Source of the DNA: Bradyrhizobium monzae
GTDB taxonomy: Bacteria > Pseudomonadota > Alphaproteobacteria > Rhizobiales > Xanthobacteraceae
Assembly (NCBI RefSeq): GCF_021458635.1
Contig: NZ_JAIRDQ010000005.1
Location: forward strand, 186,001 to 250,000
DNA: 64,000 nt
Direction of reading: 5' to 3'
Shown here: piece by piece, positions 1 through 8,169 of the stretch
How positions within the stretch are numbered: position 1 is the first letter of the stretch
How the letters are laid out: every line of letters starts with the position of its first letter
Position numbers and translations under genes: made by a program
The notes under the pieces: model-generated
What the model was told of the DNA's origin: nothing
Databases searched by the model: none
Seen by the model: only the letters and a program-made list of their open reading frames with translations

Positions 1-468
1 CCATTGCGGCGAGTTCGGCGCGACCATCTGCATGGCGAGCATGTAGCGGAGCTCGTCGTAGAAGGTCTGGGCGTCCTCGTCGGAGGAGAAATAATTGCCC
101 TTCCAGCCCCAATAGGTCCAGCAGCCGGCGAGGCGGTCGAACACCTGTTTTGCGCTGAGCTCGCTGACGAAACGCTCTTTCTCGGGCAGGAGGGCGAGAG
201 CCTCGGTGTCGGGCACCGAGCGCCACAGGAAGGAGGGGACGGACTCTTCCTCGACCCTCTTCAGGCGCGCGGCGACACCGGCTTTGCGGAAATACTTCTG
301 GGCGAGCACGTCGGAGGCGACCTGCGACCATTCGGTCGGGACCTCGACGCCGTCCATTTTAAACACGACCGAGCCGTCGGGATTCCTGATCTCCGACGTG
401 GTCAGCCGGAAATCGATCCCGGCGTAAGGTGACTGTCCCGAAGTGGTGTGGCGCCGCTCAATCCGCAT
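1..468 (-). CDS. nrdJ: Adenosylcobalamin-dependent ribonucleotide reductase, N-terminal part
   Basis: Class II ribonucleotide reductase, which makes deoxyribonucleotides using coenzyme B12 and no oxygen. Only the first 156 codons lie in the window; the gene runs off the left edge. The N-terminus reads MRIERRHTTSGQSPYAGIDF and continues with features I know from rhizobial NrdJ: a 'VLAQKYFRKAGVAARLK' stretch, 'VPSFLWRSVPD', 'DRLAGCWTYWGWKG' and 'MVAPNSPQW' at the edge. The ATG at 468 is the first in frame before this conserved start. A sigma70-like promoter lies about 420 bases upstream (892-920), so the leader is long. Family call is strong; the catalytic cysteines lie outside the window. Confidence 0.93.
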   Translation of the reverse strand, partial: MRIERRHTTSGQSPYAGIDFRLTTSEIRNPDGSVVFKMDGVEVPTEWSQVASDVLAQKYFRKAGVAARLKRVEEESVPSFLWRSVPDTEALALLPEKERFVSELSAKQVFDRLAGCWTYWGWKGNYFSSDEDAQTFYDELRYMLAMQMVAPNSPQW

Positions 469-1233
469 GGTCTTGCCCCGTCCTATTCTTTGACCGGGCT
501 GCCTCGGTTCAGGCATCCGGGTCGACATTTCATTTCGCGTTTCCACCCAGGCCCGATCGGCCCAAAGGCACCGCAGTTCAGCCGGTGGATCCGGCCCAGT
601 TTCTCCCGACGCGATTCCTCGATGCGCGCACCGATCATCCGCCGGCATGCCCAGGCCCATCCGCCCCAAAGCGACGAGCCCGACATGCGTTCAAACGCCC
701 CACACCGTCACACCGTCTACCAATGCCATCCGAGCCTGTTGCCGGCCCGTTCTGGCGCCCGAAAAGTCCGCGATCTGCGGGCAGACAAGCCCTCATCCCG
801 CTGCCTTCGTCTGGCTTGGCGGAGTGCAGTTTAGCGGACCCTTTGGGGGAGTGCCGGCGGGACGCAAACTCACTCGCGCCGAACGGATCGAAAGCTAGGA
901 CTCTCCGTTGCGCCCGTCAAGAACTAGTGCGAGTTCCTGAATCAAATACTAAATATGGTGGATTGCGGGGGATAACAGGGGGCAAGCCCTCACCTGTTGT
1001 TGAGCCAAGTATCAGTGAGTCCTCAGGGATTCCCAACCGAAAAAATTTGCATCCCGCGACGATATGGACCCTTCGCCCCGCTGTTCACAGGGCAGGTATA
1101 TTTTTGAGGTCCGGGCTTGCGTGGGCGGGACTCACGTAGGGCTACGGACGGTGAGGGCAGGCATGTCCGCCGGGGTGGTGGTGCGGGGCCTAAATCCGCG
1201 CCAATCTGACCCCGATTTCCGCCGGATACCCAC
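469..1233. other. Intergenic region between nrdJ and the DMT exporter
   Basis: This 765-base stretch contains the nrdJ promoter and leader and the short upstream region of the exporter. Open frames here have no coding character or recognisable motifs. I looked for a cobalamin riboswitch in the nrdJ leader (minus strand) and did not find a convincing B12 box. A short tandem repeat of ACACCGTC sits at 702-717, and an inverted repeat AACAGG/CCTGTT lies near 974-998. Nothing else is clear. Confidence 0.5.
892..920 (-). promoter_or_regulatory. Probable sigma70 promoter of nrdJ
   Basis: On the minus strand there is TTGACG (915-920), a 17-base spacer, and TAGCTT (892-897). Transcription would start near 884 and leave a leader of about 415 bases before the nrdJ ATG. 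A 16-base sequence at 946-961, 26 bases upstream of the -35, resembles an NrdR box (minus strand CCACCATATTTAGTAT, about 11 of 16 positions by my alignment to a remembered consensus). Only one such box was seen, whereas NrdR usually binds two. Confidence 0.45.
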
Positions 1234-2130
1234 ATGCTTGATTCGACTCGTCGGGATGCGCGACCGCGCATCGCCCCGGCCGGCCTGATGTTCCTCGCGA
1301 TCACCTCGATCGGCTGGGGTTTCAACTGGCCGGTGACAAAGTTCCTGCTCGGTGAGCTGCCGCCTTTGACCCTGCGCGGGGTCACGGGCGTGCTCGGCGC
1401 CGTGCTGCTGGCAGCACTCGCGCTGGTGCGCGGCGACAGCCTGAAGCTCGCGCCCGCGATCTGGCCGCGGCTGGCGACGGCCGCCATCCTCAACGTCACC
1501 GGCTGGATGGTGCTGATGGGGCTGGCGCTGCTCTGGCTGCCGGCGAGCGAGGCGGCGCTGATTGCCTACACCATGCCGGTCTGGGCCTCGCTGATCGCCT
1601 GGCCCGTGCTCGGGGAGCGGCCGACGGTGCTGCGCACGCTCGGACTGGTGATGGCCTTTGCCGGGCTCGCCTCGATCATGGGCGGCAACGGCGTTGCCGC
1701 CAGCACGGAGAAGCTGCCGGGCATCATCATGGCGCTGTGCGGTGCGATCGGCTTTGCCGTCGGCACGGTATTCTCGAAGAAGTACCCGATCCACCTGCCG
1801 CCGGTCACCGCAGCCGCCTGGCAGATCGGGATCGGCTGCCTGCCGATCTCGATCGTCGGCCTGCTGATCGAGACCTCGCACCTGGACAAGGTGACGCCAA
1901 TCGGCTGGTGGTTGCTGATCTATTCGACCGTGGTGCAGTTCTGCATCGCCTATGTCAGCTGGTTCGCAGCACTCGCCCGCCTGCCGGCCTCGGTGGCTGC
2001 GATCGGCACGATGGCGGTGCCGGTGATCGGCGTCGTGGCGTCAGCACTCGCGCTGGGAGAGCCGCTCGGGCCGGGCCAGATCGCCTCGCTGGTCTTCACG
2101 CTCGCGGCCGTGGTGCTGGCGACGCGTTAG
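1234..2130 (+). CDS. EamA/DMT-superfamily exporter
   Basis: A 298-residue inner-membrane protein with about ten hydrophobic segments in two homologous halves, the length and layout of EamA-type drug/metabolite transporters (RhaT/YdcZ-like group). The first half contains 'SIGWGFNWPVTKFLL' and 'LPASEAALIAYTMPVWASLIAWPVLGERPT', and the second 'AYVSWFAALARLPASVAAIGTMAVPVIGVVASALALGEPL'-type repeats, which are the usual proline/glycine-rich EamA signatures. Substrate cannot be told from sequence; members export amino acids, nucleosides or drugs. The ATG start has only a weak ribosome site. It converges on the hybrid kinase gene and the two stop codons overlap (2127-2130). Confidence 0.85.
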   Translation: MLDSTRRDARPRIAPAGLMFLAITSIGWGFNWPVTKFLLGELPPLTLRGVTGVLGAVLLAALALVRGDSLKLAPAIWPRLATAAILNVTGWMVLMGLALLWLPASEAALIAYTMPVWASLIAWPVLGERPTVLRTLGLVMAFAGLASIMGGNGVAASTEKLPGIIMALCGAIGFAVGTVFSKKYPIHLPPVTAAAWQIGIGCLPISIVGLLIETSHLDKVTPIGWWLLIYSTVVQFCIAYVSWFAALARLPASVAAIGTMAVPVIGVVASALALGEPLGPGQIASLVFTLAAVVLATR

Positions 2131-4385
2131 CCCGCCGCCATCCCGCCGCCACCCAGCGCCTTCCGGATCATCTCCGCGAGCTGGTTTCTCCGATACGGTT
2201 TCGTCAGCAGCATGACGCCGTCGTCGAGCTTGCCGTGATGGACGATGGCGTTGTCGGTGTAGCCGGAGGTGTAGAGCACCTTCACGCCCGGCCGGCGCTT
2301 CGCCACCTCGTCGGCGAGCTCGCGGCCGCTCATCCCGCCGGGGATGACGACGTCGGTGAAGAGGAGATCGAACGCCTGGCCGGCCTCGATCAGTTGCAGC
2401 GCGGCACGGCTGTCCGCGGCGGCGACCGTCTTGTAGCCGAGGCTCTGCAGCTGGGCGGTGACGAAGTTGCGCACCAGCGTGTCGTCCTCGACCACGAAAA
2501 TCGTCTCGGCACCGCCTTCGGCCTGCGGCGCGATCGCGGCCGTCGCTTCCGACGTGCCTTCGCCCGGCGGCAAATAGAGCTTGATCGTGGTGCCGTGGCC
2601 CTGCTCGCTGTAGATCTTGATGTGGCCGCCGGACTGCTTGACGAAGCCGTAGACCATCGAGAGGCCGAGACCCGAGCCCTTGCCGACCGCCTTGGTGGTG
2701 AAGAACGGCTCGAACGCCTTGTCCTGGACGCTCGGCGGCATGCCGGTGCCGGTGTCGCTGACGGCGAGCATCACATAGGGGCCGGGCCGCACCTCGGCAT
2801 TGGCTTGCGCATAAGCCTCGTCCAGCACGACGCGGTGGGTCTCGAGCAGGAGCTTGCCGCCGTTCGGCATGGCGTCGCGGGCGTTGATTGCCATGTTGAG
2901 CACGGCATTGGTGAGCCGCGACGGATCGATGTGCGAGGTCATCGGGCCCTGCTCGAGCACGGTCTCGATCTGGATCTGCTCGCCGAGGGTGGGGCGCAAC
3001 AGTTTTGCGATGTCGGCGATGGCGGCGTTGATCTCGACGTCGCGCGGCTGCAGCGGCTGCTTGCGCGCGAACGCCAGCAGATGCTGGATCAGCTCGGCGC
3101 AGCGCTCGGCGGCATCATCGATCAGGCGCGCCGTGCGCTGCAGCTCCGGCTGACCCTTCAGGCTCGCCACCAGAGTCTCGGTGTTGCCCGAGATCACGGT
3201 CAGCATGTTGTTGAAGTCGTGCGCGACGCCGCCGGTGAGCTTGCCGATCGCATCGAGCTTCTGCGACTGGTGCAGCTGCCGCTCGGTTTCGCGCGACGAG
3301 GTCGCGTCGTGATAGACCAGCACGGCGCCGGAGATGCCGCCTTGGCCGTCGCGCATCGGCCGGCCGCTGACCATCAGATGGCGCGCGTTGTTGCCGCTGT
3401 GCGGGCGGACGATCATCTCCAGCGCTTCGAACGCGTCGCCGCGCAGCACGCGCACCGACGGCAGTTCGTCGGACTCGAGCGGCGTGACGCCGTCGCCGCG
3501 GAACACATCGGACAGTGCGCGCAGATTGCGCAGGTTCATGCCGGTGCGGTGCAGCAGCATGCGCTCCGCGGCCGGATTGGACAAAAGGACGTTGCCCTCG
3601 GTGTCGATCACCAGCACGGCCTCCGCCATGCTGCGGAACGTGCTCTGGAGCACGTTGACCGACAGGCGCAGCTCGTCATGGGCGGTGACGAGATGCTCGG
3701 TGCGCTCGGCAACGGCGGCTTCGAGTTGCTGATTGGCCGCGGTGGTTTCAAGCAGCGTGCTCTTGAGGGCGATCTGGGTCCGCTGGCTCTCGCGCGTCAA
3801 CATCAGGACGAGCAGCAGAATCACCAGCGCGCCGATCACGTCGATGCCGAGCAGCACGATCCCGGTCCGGCGGGAGTCGGCTTCGCGGCTGGCCAGCAGC
3901 TGCTCTTCGCCGCCGGCGAGCCGCTCCAGATTTCCCGTGAGAGTTTCCATCAGGCCGCGACCCTCGGCGCGGTCCCGCAACGCCTTGGTGCCGTCGTCAT
4001 CGCCGCTTGCGCGCAGCCGAAGCGCTTCGGCTGCGACCTCAAGGCGGCGAAGGAGGAGAGGCTCCGTGGCCTCGAGCAACGCCATCTGGTCCGGATTGTC
4101 GCGAATGGCGAGCTTGAGGTCGGCCAATGCCGGTGCGATCCGGCTCCGGGAGGCCTGGAATTCCTCGACAAAACCGTTGCCGTGGAAGATCTCGTAGCCG
4201 CGCGCCGCGCTCTCGGCGCGGCTGACTTGCAGGCGCACATCGGAGATCTTCTTCAGCACCTCGACAGCGTGATTGACCCAGGCGGCGTCCGACCGCGACT
4301 TGACGTCGAGCCCGATCGAGGCGGCGGTGATGAGGAGGAGGATGGCAAGTCCAGCACCGAGAATGATGCGCTGCGAGGGTATCAA
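2127..4385 (-). CDS. CHASE3 hybrid sensor histidine kinase (PAS-HisKA-HATPase-REC)
   Basis: Membrane-bound hybrid kinase of about 752 residues. Order: membrane segment near residues 7-27, a CHASE3-like helical sensor with 'RAESAARGYE' near 56-65, second membrane segment near 175-197, PAS domain near 245-365, HisKA with phospho-acceptor His389 in GGVAHDFNN, HATPase with GTGMP and GSGLGLSM boxes, and a C-terminal receiver with Asp678. I chose a TTG start at 4385: it overlaps the stop of the upstream receiver gene as TTGA and has AGAGG four bases before it. An in-frame start at 4430 would overlap that gene by 49 bases. The pair probably forms one phosphorelay; the signal is unknown. Confidence 0.88.
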   Translation of the reverse strand: MIPSQRIILGAGLAILLLITAASIGLDVKSRSDAAWVNHAVEVLKKISDVRLQVSRAESAARGYEIFHGNGFVEEFQASRSRIAPALADLKLAIRDNPDQMALLEATEPLLLRRLEVAAEALRLRASGDDDGTKALRDRAEGRGLMETLTGNLERLAGGEEQLLASREADSRRTGIVLLGIDVIGALVILLLVLMLTRESQRTQIALKSTLLETTAANQQLEAAVAERTEHLVTAHDELRLSVNVLQSTFRSMAEAVLVIDTEGNVLLSNPAAERMLLHRTGMNLRNLRALSDVFRGDGVTPLESDELPSVRVLRGDAFEALEMIVRPHSGNNARHLMVSGRPMRDGQGGISGAVLVYHDATSSRETERQLHQSQKLDAIGKLTGGVAHDFNNMLTVISGNTETLVASLKGQPELQRTARLIDDAAERCAELIQHLLAFARKQPLQPRDVEINAAIADIAKLLRPTLGEQIQIETVLEQGPMTSHIDPSRLTNAVLNMAINARDAMPNGGKLLLETHRVVLDEAYAQANAEVRPGPYVMLAVSDTGTGMPPSVQDKAFEPFFTTKAVGKGSGLGLSMVYGFVKQSGGHIKIYSEQGHGTTIKLYLPPGEGTSEATAAIAPQAEGGAETIFVVEDDTLVRNFVTAQLQSLGYKTVAAADSRAALQLIEAGQAFDLLFTDVVIPGGMSGRELADEVAKRRPGVKVLYTSGYTDNAIVHHGKLDDGVMLLTKPYRRNQLAEMIRKALGGGGMAAG

Positions 4386-4795
4386 GGGGCCTCTTTCTGG
4401 TCCTTCGGCGGCGCGCTCTCGCCGAGGCACTCCCGGATGGTCGTCAACAGCGTCCCGGGCGTGAACGGTTTGCGCAGGCAGCGCGATGCGCCGAGCTCCA
4501 GCGCCATGCGGAGGAAGTCCGGGGAGGGCGAGGCGGATGAGGCGAAGGCGTAGCCCGACATGGCGATCAACGGGATCGCCGGCGCACGCTCGTGAAAGAT
4601 GCGGATGGATTCGAAGCCGCGCATATGCGGCATGAAGATATCAACCAGCATCACATCAAACGTCTGCGCTTCGAGCGCAGCAAGCCCCGTTTCGCCGCCG
4701 TCGGTAAGCGTGACGTCGAAGCCCTGGCGCAGGAGGAGGACCTCGATGGTCGCGCCGACCATCGGATCGTCATCGACCACGAGAATACGCGGCAT
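4382..4795 (-). CDS. Single-domain response regulator
   Basis: A 137-residue protein consisting of one receiver domain. Acidic pocket DDD at residues 8-10, phospho-acceptor Asp52 in VDIFMPHMRG, and the conserved lysine late in the domain in 'LRKPFTPG'. There is no output domain, so it probably passes phosphate on or acts by protein contact. It is the first gene of a two-gene operon and is translationally coupled through a TTGA overlap to the CHASE3 hybrid kinase. ATG start at 4795 follows an AAGGGTC-like ribosome site. Confidence 0.88.
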   Translation of the reverse strand: MPRILVVDDDPMVGATIEVLLLRQGFDVTLTDGGETGLAALEAQTFDVMLVDIFMPHMRGFESIRIFHERAPAIPLIAMSGYAFASSASPSPDFLRMALELGASRCLRKPFTPGTLLTTIRECLGESAPPKDQKEAP

Positions 4796-5166
4796 GACCC
4801 TTCCTAGTAGATCGAAGTCCCCACAGCGATTGGTGATATAGGCGAATCGTGCGCCGGGTCAATTTTGGATTGGGCCGAAGTAGATATGCACGGCGAAATG
4901 CATAGCGCCTCTGCAGGTTCCGGGTGGCAGGTGAATTTCATCGGACTTCAATGACAGGTTGAGGCAAATCCGCGCGATCCGCGAAAGCTGCTCTCCGGGC
5001 GTGCGGCGTACGTCACCCGACGGGATGACGACGCGTGGGTGCGTTCGCGACAAGACGTGCAAGAGCTCAGCGCGGAAGATCGCAGGACCTATCGTCGCCG
5101 GGCGCGTGGTTCATGCGCGGTCTATGCGAACCGTTCTCGCCGTCTTGTTCGCCGAGAGGCGGCCAA
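4796..5166. other. Intergenic region upstream of the receiver-kinase operon
   Basis: About 370 bases that should hold the promoter of the minus-strand operon starting at 4795. On the plus strand, codons from about 5039 read VRSRQDVQELSAEDRRTYRR, which resembles the start of small Bradyrhizobium hypotheticals. The frame then runs through the terminator and under the BA14K gene, so if it was ever a gene it is broken. No other gene is supported. Confidence 0.35.
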
Positions 5167-5203
5167 AACAAATGAGCGGCGCCGTTGGTCGGTGCCGCTC
5201 ATA
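5167..5203 (-). terminator. Intrinsic terminator after the BA14K gene
   Basis: Read on the minus strand, GAGCGGC pairs with GCCGCTC (5194-5200 with 5174-5180), extended by a few bases across a short loop, and is followed by ATTTGTTTT. It lies just past the stop of the BA14K gene (5225). Confidence 0.7.
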
Positions 5204-5224
5204 GTTGTTGGTCGTCAGGCTGCG

Positions 5225-5839
5225 TTACGGGCAGGGATGACGCAGACCGTCGTAGCCGAGATAGGTGCCGGATGCCGGGTCGTAGGACCGATAGCGCTGA
5301 GCGCAATAGGCCGACGAATCGCCGCCAGTGTCGGGCACCACGGCGACCGACGCGCTGTCGTCATAGTAGCTGTCGTCGTAGTAGGGGTCATTGTAATAGC
5401 CGCCGCCGTAATAGGCGTAGGAGCCGAGGCCGCCGATCGCCGCACCCGCGGCGAAGCCAGGCCAGAAGCCGCCACCGCGATGGCGCCAGCCGCCGCCGTG
5501 CCAGTTGCCGCCGCCGCCATTCCAATGGCCTCCGGCCGCAGCGAAGTTGCCGCCACCGCCGCTAAAGGCGGGTCCGGCGCTCGGGCGCGCGGCCGCGAAA
5601 TTGCCGCCGCCACCACCGATCCGGGGACCGCTGCTAAAGCCGCCGCCGCCCATGCGGGCACCGCCACCGCCGAAATGGGCTCCGCCGCCGCCACCACCAC
5701 CGAAATGAGCACCGCCACCGCCGCCGCCGATGTGGCCGCCGCCGCCGTGACCGCCGGGACCCTGGGCGAAGCTTGGGGTTGCCATCGGAAGAACCAGTGC
5801 CAGCGCTGCGGCTGCACTCAAAACTCTCAGACTGTTCAT
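5225..5839 (-). CDS. BA14K family secreted glycine-rich protein
   Basis: A 204-residue exported protein. Residues 1-24 form a signal peptide ending ATPSFA-QG. The middle (about 25-135) is an extreme low-complexity Gly/His stretch (GGGG, HFGGGG units), followed by a Gly-rich hydrophobic segment near 136-155 and a Tyr/Asp-rich stretch. The C-terminus, from YCAQRYRSYDPASGTYLGYD to the final CP, is the BA14K-like motif known from Brucella and rhizobia, where the protein is a lectin-like immunoreactive antigen. The ATG at 5839 has GGGAG upstream and begins the signal peptide. Longer in-frame extensions to 6037 lack this. Function in this organism is unknown. Confidence 0.82.
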   Translation of the reverse strand: MNSLRVLSAAAALALVLPMATPSFAQGPGGHGGGGHIGGGGGGAHFGGGGGGGAHFGGGGARMGGGGFSSGPRIGGGGGNFAAARPSAGPAFSGGGGNFAAAGGHWNGGGGNWHGGGWRHRGGGFWPGFAAGAAIGGLGSYAYYGGGYYNDPYYDDSYYDDSASVAVVPDTGGDSSAYCAQRYRSYDPASGTYLGYDGLRHPCP

Positions 5840-6086
5840 GTTCAAACTCCCTTTTCCCAGAAGCAAATCCCTTGAAAGGGCTGCAGTTCCTGGGATCACG
5901 CCGGTTTGCGCATGAGGGGCAGATTTCCATGTCGGCGCTGTACCCGGCATGAACGGATCATGACCGATTTGCGGCATCCCGAATGCCCGTGTCACCGCGT
6001 TAGGGCTGGGCACGACCGCACCGGGCGAACTGGACATTTGACCGCCCGGATGGCATCAGGACCCCACGAAGCAGGGCCCTTGCCGC

Positions 6087-6494
6087 ATGAAACAATTCTT
6101 CCTGAAGCTCTTCACCTGGTGGAACGGCCAGACCTTTGGCACCCAACTCTGGACCCGTCGGTTCGGAGAGCTGGTTGGCCAGGACGAGCAGGGCAACCGC
6201 TACTACCGGACGGCCGGCGGCAAGATCGACCCCACGCTCGGCTTCGAGCGGCGCTGGGTGATCTACAATGGTTACGCCGAAGCCAGCCGTATCCCGACGG
6301 GGTGGCATGGCTGGATGCATCACGTCGTCGACGTGCCGCCGACCGAGCAGAACTACCAGCCGCGCGAATGGGAGAAGCCGCACCAGCCGAATCCGACGGG
6401 TACGGCCAAGGCCTACCGTCCGTCCGGCTCGACGCTCGCGAGCGGCAAGCGCCCCAAGGCGACCGGCGACTACCAGCCCTGGACGCCCGGCTAG
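6087..6494 (+). CDS. NADH:ubiquinone oxidoreductase subunit NDUFA12 family
   Basis: A 135-residue homologue of the 17.2-kDa complex I accessory subunit (NDUFA12/B17.2) that alphaproteobacteria share with mitochondria. Diagnostic parts: FFLKLFTWWNGQTFGTQLWT at the start, 'GNRYYR' near residue 42, 'ERRWVIYNGYAEASRIP' near 54-70, 'WHGWMHH' near 73-79, and the proline/Trp-rich 'REWEKPHQPNPTGT'. It should sit on the peripheral arm of complex I. In relatives this gene usually stands next to the DUF2155 gene and aat; here those lie 11 kb away at 17.9 kb, with accessory genes between. Confidence 0.93.
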   Translation: MKQFFLKLFTWWNGQTFGTQLWTRRFGELVGQDEQGNRYYRTAGGKIDPTLGFERRWVIYNGYAEASRIPTGWHGWMHHVVDVPPTEQNYQPREWEKPHQPNPTGTAKAYRPSGSTLASGKRPKATGDYQPWTPG

Positions 6495-6530
6495 AGCTTT
6501 TCCGTTCCGACGGAGCCGGAACGATTCCTC
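6494..6530. repeat. Short palindromic element after NDUFA12
   Basis: Begins at the stop codon with TAGAGCTTTTCCGTTCC and contains CGTTCC/GGAACG arms. The 'AGAGCTTTTCCG' opening resembles a dispersed palindrome common between genes in Rhizobiales. It may also act as a 3'-end hairpin, although there is no T run. Confidence 0.4.
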
Positions 6531-6653
6531 ACATGCGCGCCGAACGTGCCCGGGACGGGTAAGCTGCAATCGCAAGACGAACGAGATGCCAGTTCCGATG
6601 GCATCTCAAAACGCCATTTGGCTGCACTCTGCCGCAACGCCTCGCGTCAACGA

Positions 6654-7622
6654 TCATCGCAACTTGAACGGAGCGGCCGGCTTGAACTGTTCCGACGCTT
6701 CGCCGGCGTAAATCTGGCCGTTCGTCAGCTCCAGTCTCTTCGTCGGCGCGCCATCCGACAGATCGAACTTCTTCAAGTCGATCCAGAACGTGTTGGGCGT
6801 TCGGGCCGTCTCGAAACAATAGGTGAGGCTGGTCTGGTTCGAGATCGACCGCCATAGCGTGGTTGATATGTTAGGTTGGCCCGGCGTGGCGACGCCGATC
6901 GGTACCGAGGCGTTGCGGATCACGCTGAGAATACCTGCCACTGCCGTCGGCGTGTCGACATCCTTTGGCAGCAGCTCCGAATAGTAGGTGGCCCGCACGA
7001 AGCGATCGGCGGCGCGGCTGGTGCCGGGCAGCATCACTGCGCCTCCGATGTTCCGCCAATAGGCGTTGAGCGCGAGTTGCTGATCGAACGTCGGAGAGTT
7101 GGTCATCACGTGATAGGAGCGGTCGTGATGGATCGCCAGCTTGCCGTCGATGAACTCGAAGATCGCACTGTCACCGGACGGATCGGACACCGCCAGATGT
7201 AGGGTTGCCCTTAGTTCCTCCTGCCCCGGGAACGCGCCTGTCGTGATCAGGAAATTCGCATTCCGCATGCCTTCGACGACCTCCGCCACGGTCGCGAAGT
7301 TGTCGAGCACGTATTGCGTCCAGACCGCGATCGACAGGCCCGGCTTGCTGTCGTCGGGCTCCGGGTACTTTGACTCGGCAAGCCAGAGCAGGTTCGCGGT
7401 CAAGCCTTTTTCGTTCATGCCGTCGGTTGTTGCGATGTCGAAAACCCCGGCGACGACGCTGCCGAATTTCGACGTCCATTTGACTGGATTCTTGGCCACC
7501 TGCCCGTCGCGCGCAATGCCGCGCGGGAAGACCCAGATGTTGCTCTTGAGATCCACGCTCCAGTCCATCGAGCGCGCAGTCAGAACCGCTTTGTCGCCTT
7601 GAAACATCACCCGTGTGCACAT
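6654..7622 (-). CDS. Choloylglycine-hydrolase-family Ntn amidohydrolase
   Basis: A 322-residue linear-amide C-N hydrolase of the bile salt hydrolase/penicillin V acylase group. Met1 is followed by Cys2, which becomes the N-terminal nucleophile after Met removal. Other expected catalytic-site residues are present: Arg17 and Asp20 in TARSMDW, Asn175 in HVMTNSP, and Arg203 or a nearby Arg in the GTSRAADR stretch. No signal peptide is seen. The ATG has GGGAG eight bases upstream. Substrate is uncertain: Gram-negative members often act on N-acyl homoserine lactones or penicillin V rather than bile salts. A broken second copy follows downstream. Confidence 0.85.
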   Translation of the reverse strand: MCTRVMFQGDKAVLTARSMDWSVDLKSNIWVFPRGIARDGQVAKNPVKWTSKFGSVVAGVFDIATTDGMNEKGLTANLLWLAESKYPEPDDSKPGLSIAVWTQYVLDNFATVAEVVEGMRNANFLITTGAFPGQEELRATLHLAVSDPSGDSAIFEFIDGKLAIHHDRSYHVMTNSPTFDQQLALNAYWRNIGGAVMLPGTSRAADRFVRATYYSELLPKDVDTPTAVAGILSVIRNASVPIGVATPGQPNISTTLWRSISNQTSLTYCFETARTPNTFWIDLKKFDLSDGAPTKRLELTNGQIYAGEASEQFKPAAPFKLR

Positions 7623-7695
7623 TTGCCGGCTCCCTCGAATTTCGTTAGTGCGACGTTTGGATTTCAGCTTATGCGGAATTCCGAAGAACAGGTCT

Positions 7696-8076
7696 TCAGT
7701 GCAGCTTGGACGGAGCGGCCGGCTTGAATTGAGCCGAGACCTCGTCTGAATAGATCTCGCTGCCCGTGAGCTCCAGCCTCTTGGTAGGCGCCGGCAGACA
7801 GGTCAAACTTCTTCAAGTCGGTGCCAACGGTATTCGGCGTGTGAGCGGATTCAAAATAATAGATCAGATTCTTCTGATCTGCGACCGTGCGCCACAGCGT
7901 CGACGAAATGTTGGGTTCGCCGGGCGTCGCGATGCCTGTCGGCACCGAGACGTTGCGGATCACACTGAACAGGCCTGCGAGCGACGTGGGAGCATCCCCG
8001 TCCTTGGCGAGCAGGCCGGAATAATAAGATGCGCGCACGAAGCGATCGGCGGCACGCCCCGTGCCGGGGAGTAAGT
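7696..8076 (-). pseudogene. Truncated, frameshifted copy of the adjacent Ntn amidohydrolase
   Basis: The minus strand here encodes a close copy of residues about 198-322 of the neighbouring enzyme: LPGTGRAADRFVRASYYSGL, 'IATPGEPNISSTLWRTV', 'DLKKFDLSAGA'. The frame then breaks near 7788. Reading one base over restores TKRLELTGSEIYSDEVSAQF and an ending of KPAAPSKLH, with the stop at 7696-7698. The first 197 codons, including the nucleophilic cysteine, are missing. It is therefore a remnant of a tandem duplication and cannot be an active enzyme. The open frame to 8116 extends into unrelated sequence. Confidence 0.85.
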
Positions 8077-8169
8077 GCGGATCGAGGCTGGCTCCATCCC
8101 GGGATTGGATGCACACGCATCCTGATTACTTCGCTGTGGACAACGGGATCAGTGGGGATGCCTGCGACC

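Noticed and set aside
4..432. Plus-strand frame opposite nrdJ
   Set aside because: NrdJ N-terminus is clear on the minus strand.
469..884. Cobalamin riboswitch in the nrdJ leader
   Set aside because: No B12 box or matching core on the minus strand by eye; only GC-rich hairpins of no known type.
1737..4553. 938-codon plus-strand open frame opposite the hybrid kinase
   Set aside because: High-GC shadow of the kinase gene, rich in Arg/Ala/His with no motif.
5039..5875. 278-codon plus-strand frame
   Set aside because: Mostly the complement of the Gly-rich BA14K gene; only its first 20 or so codons look protein-like.
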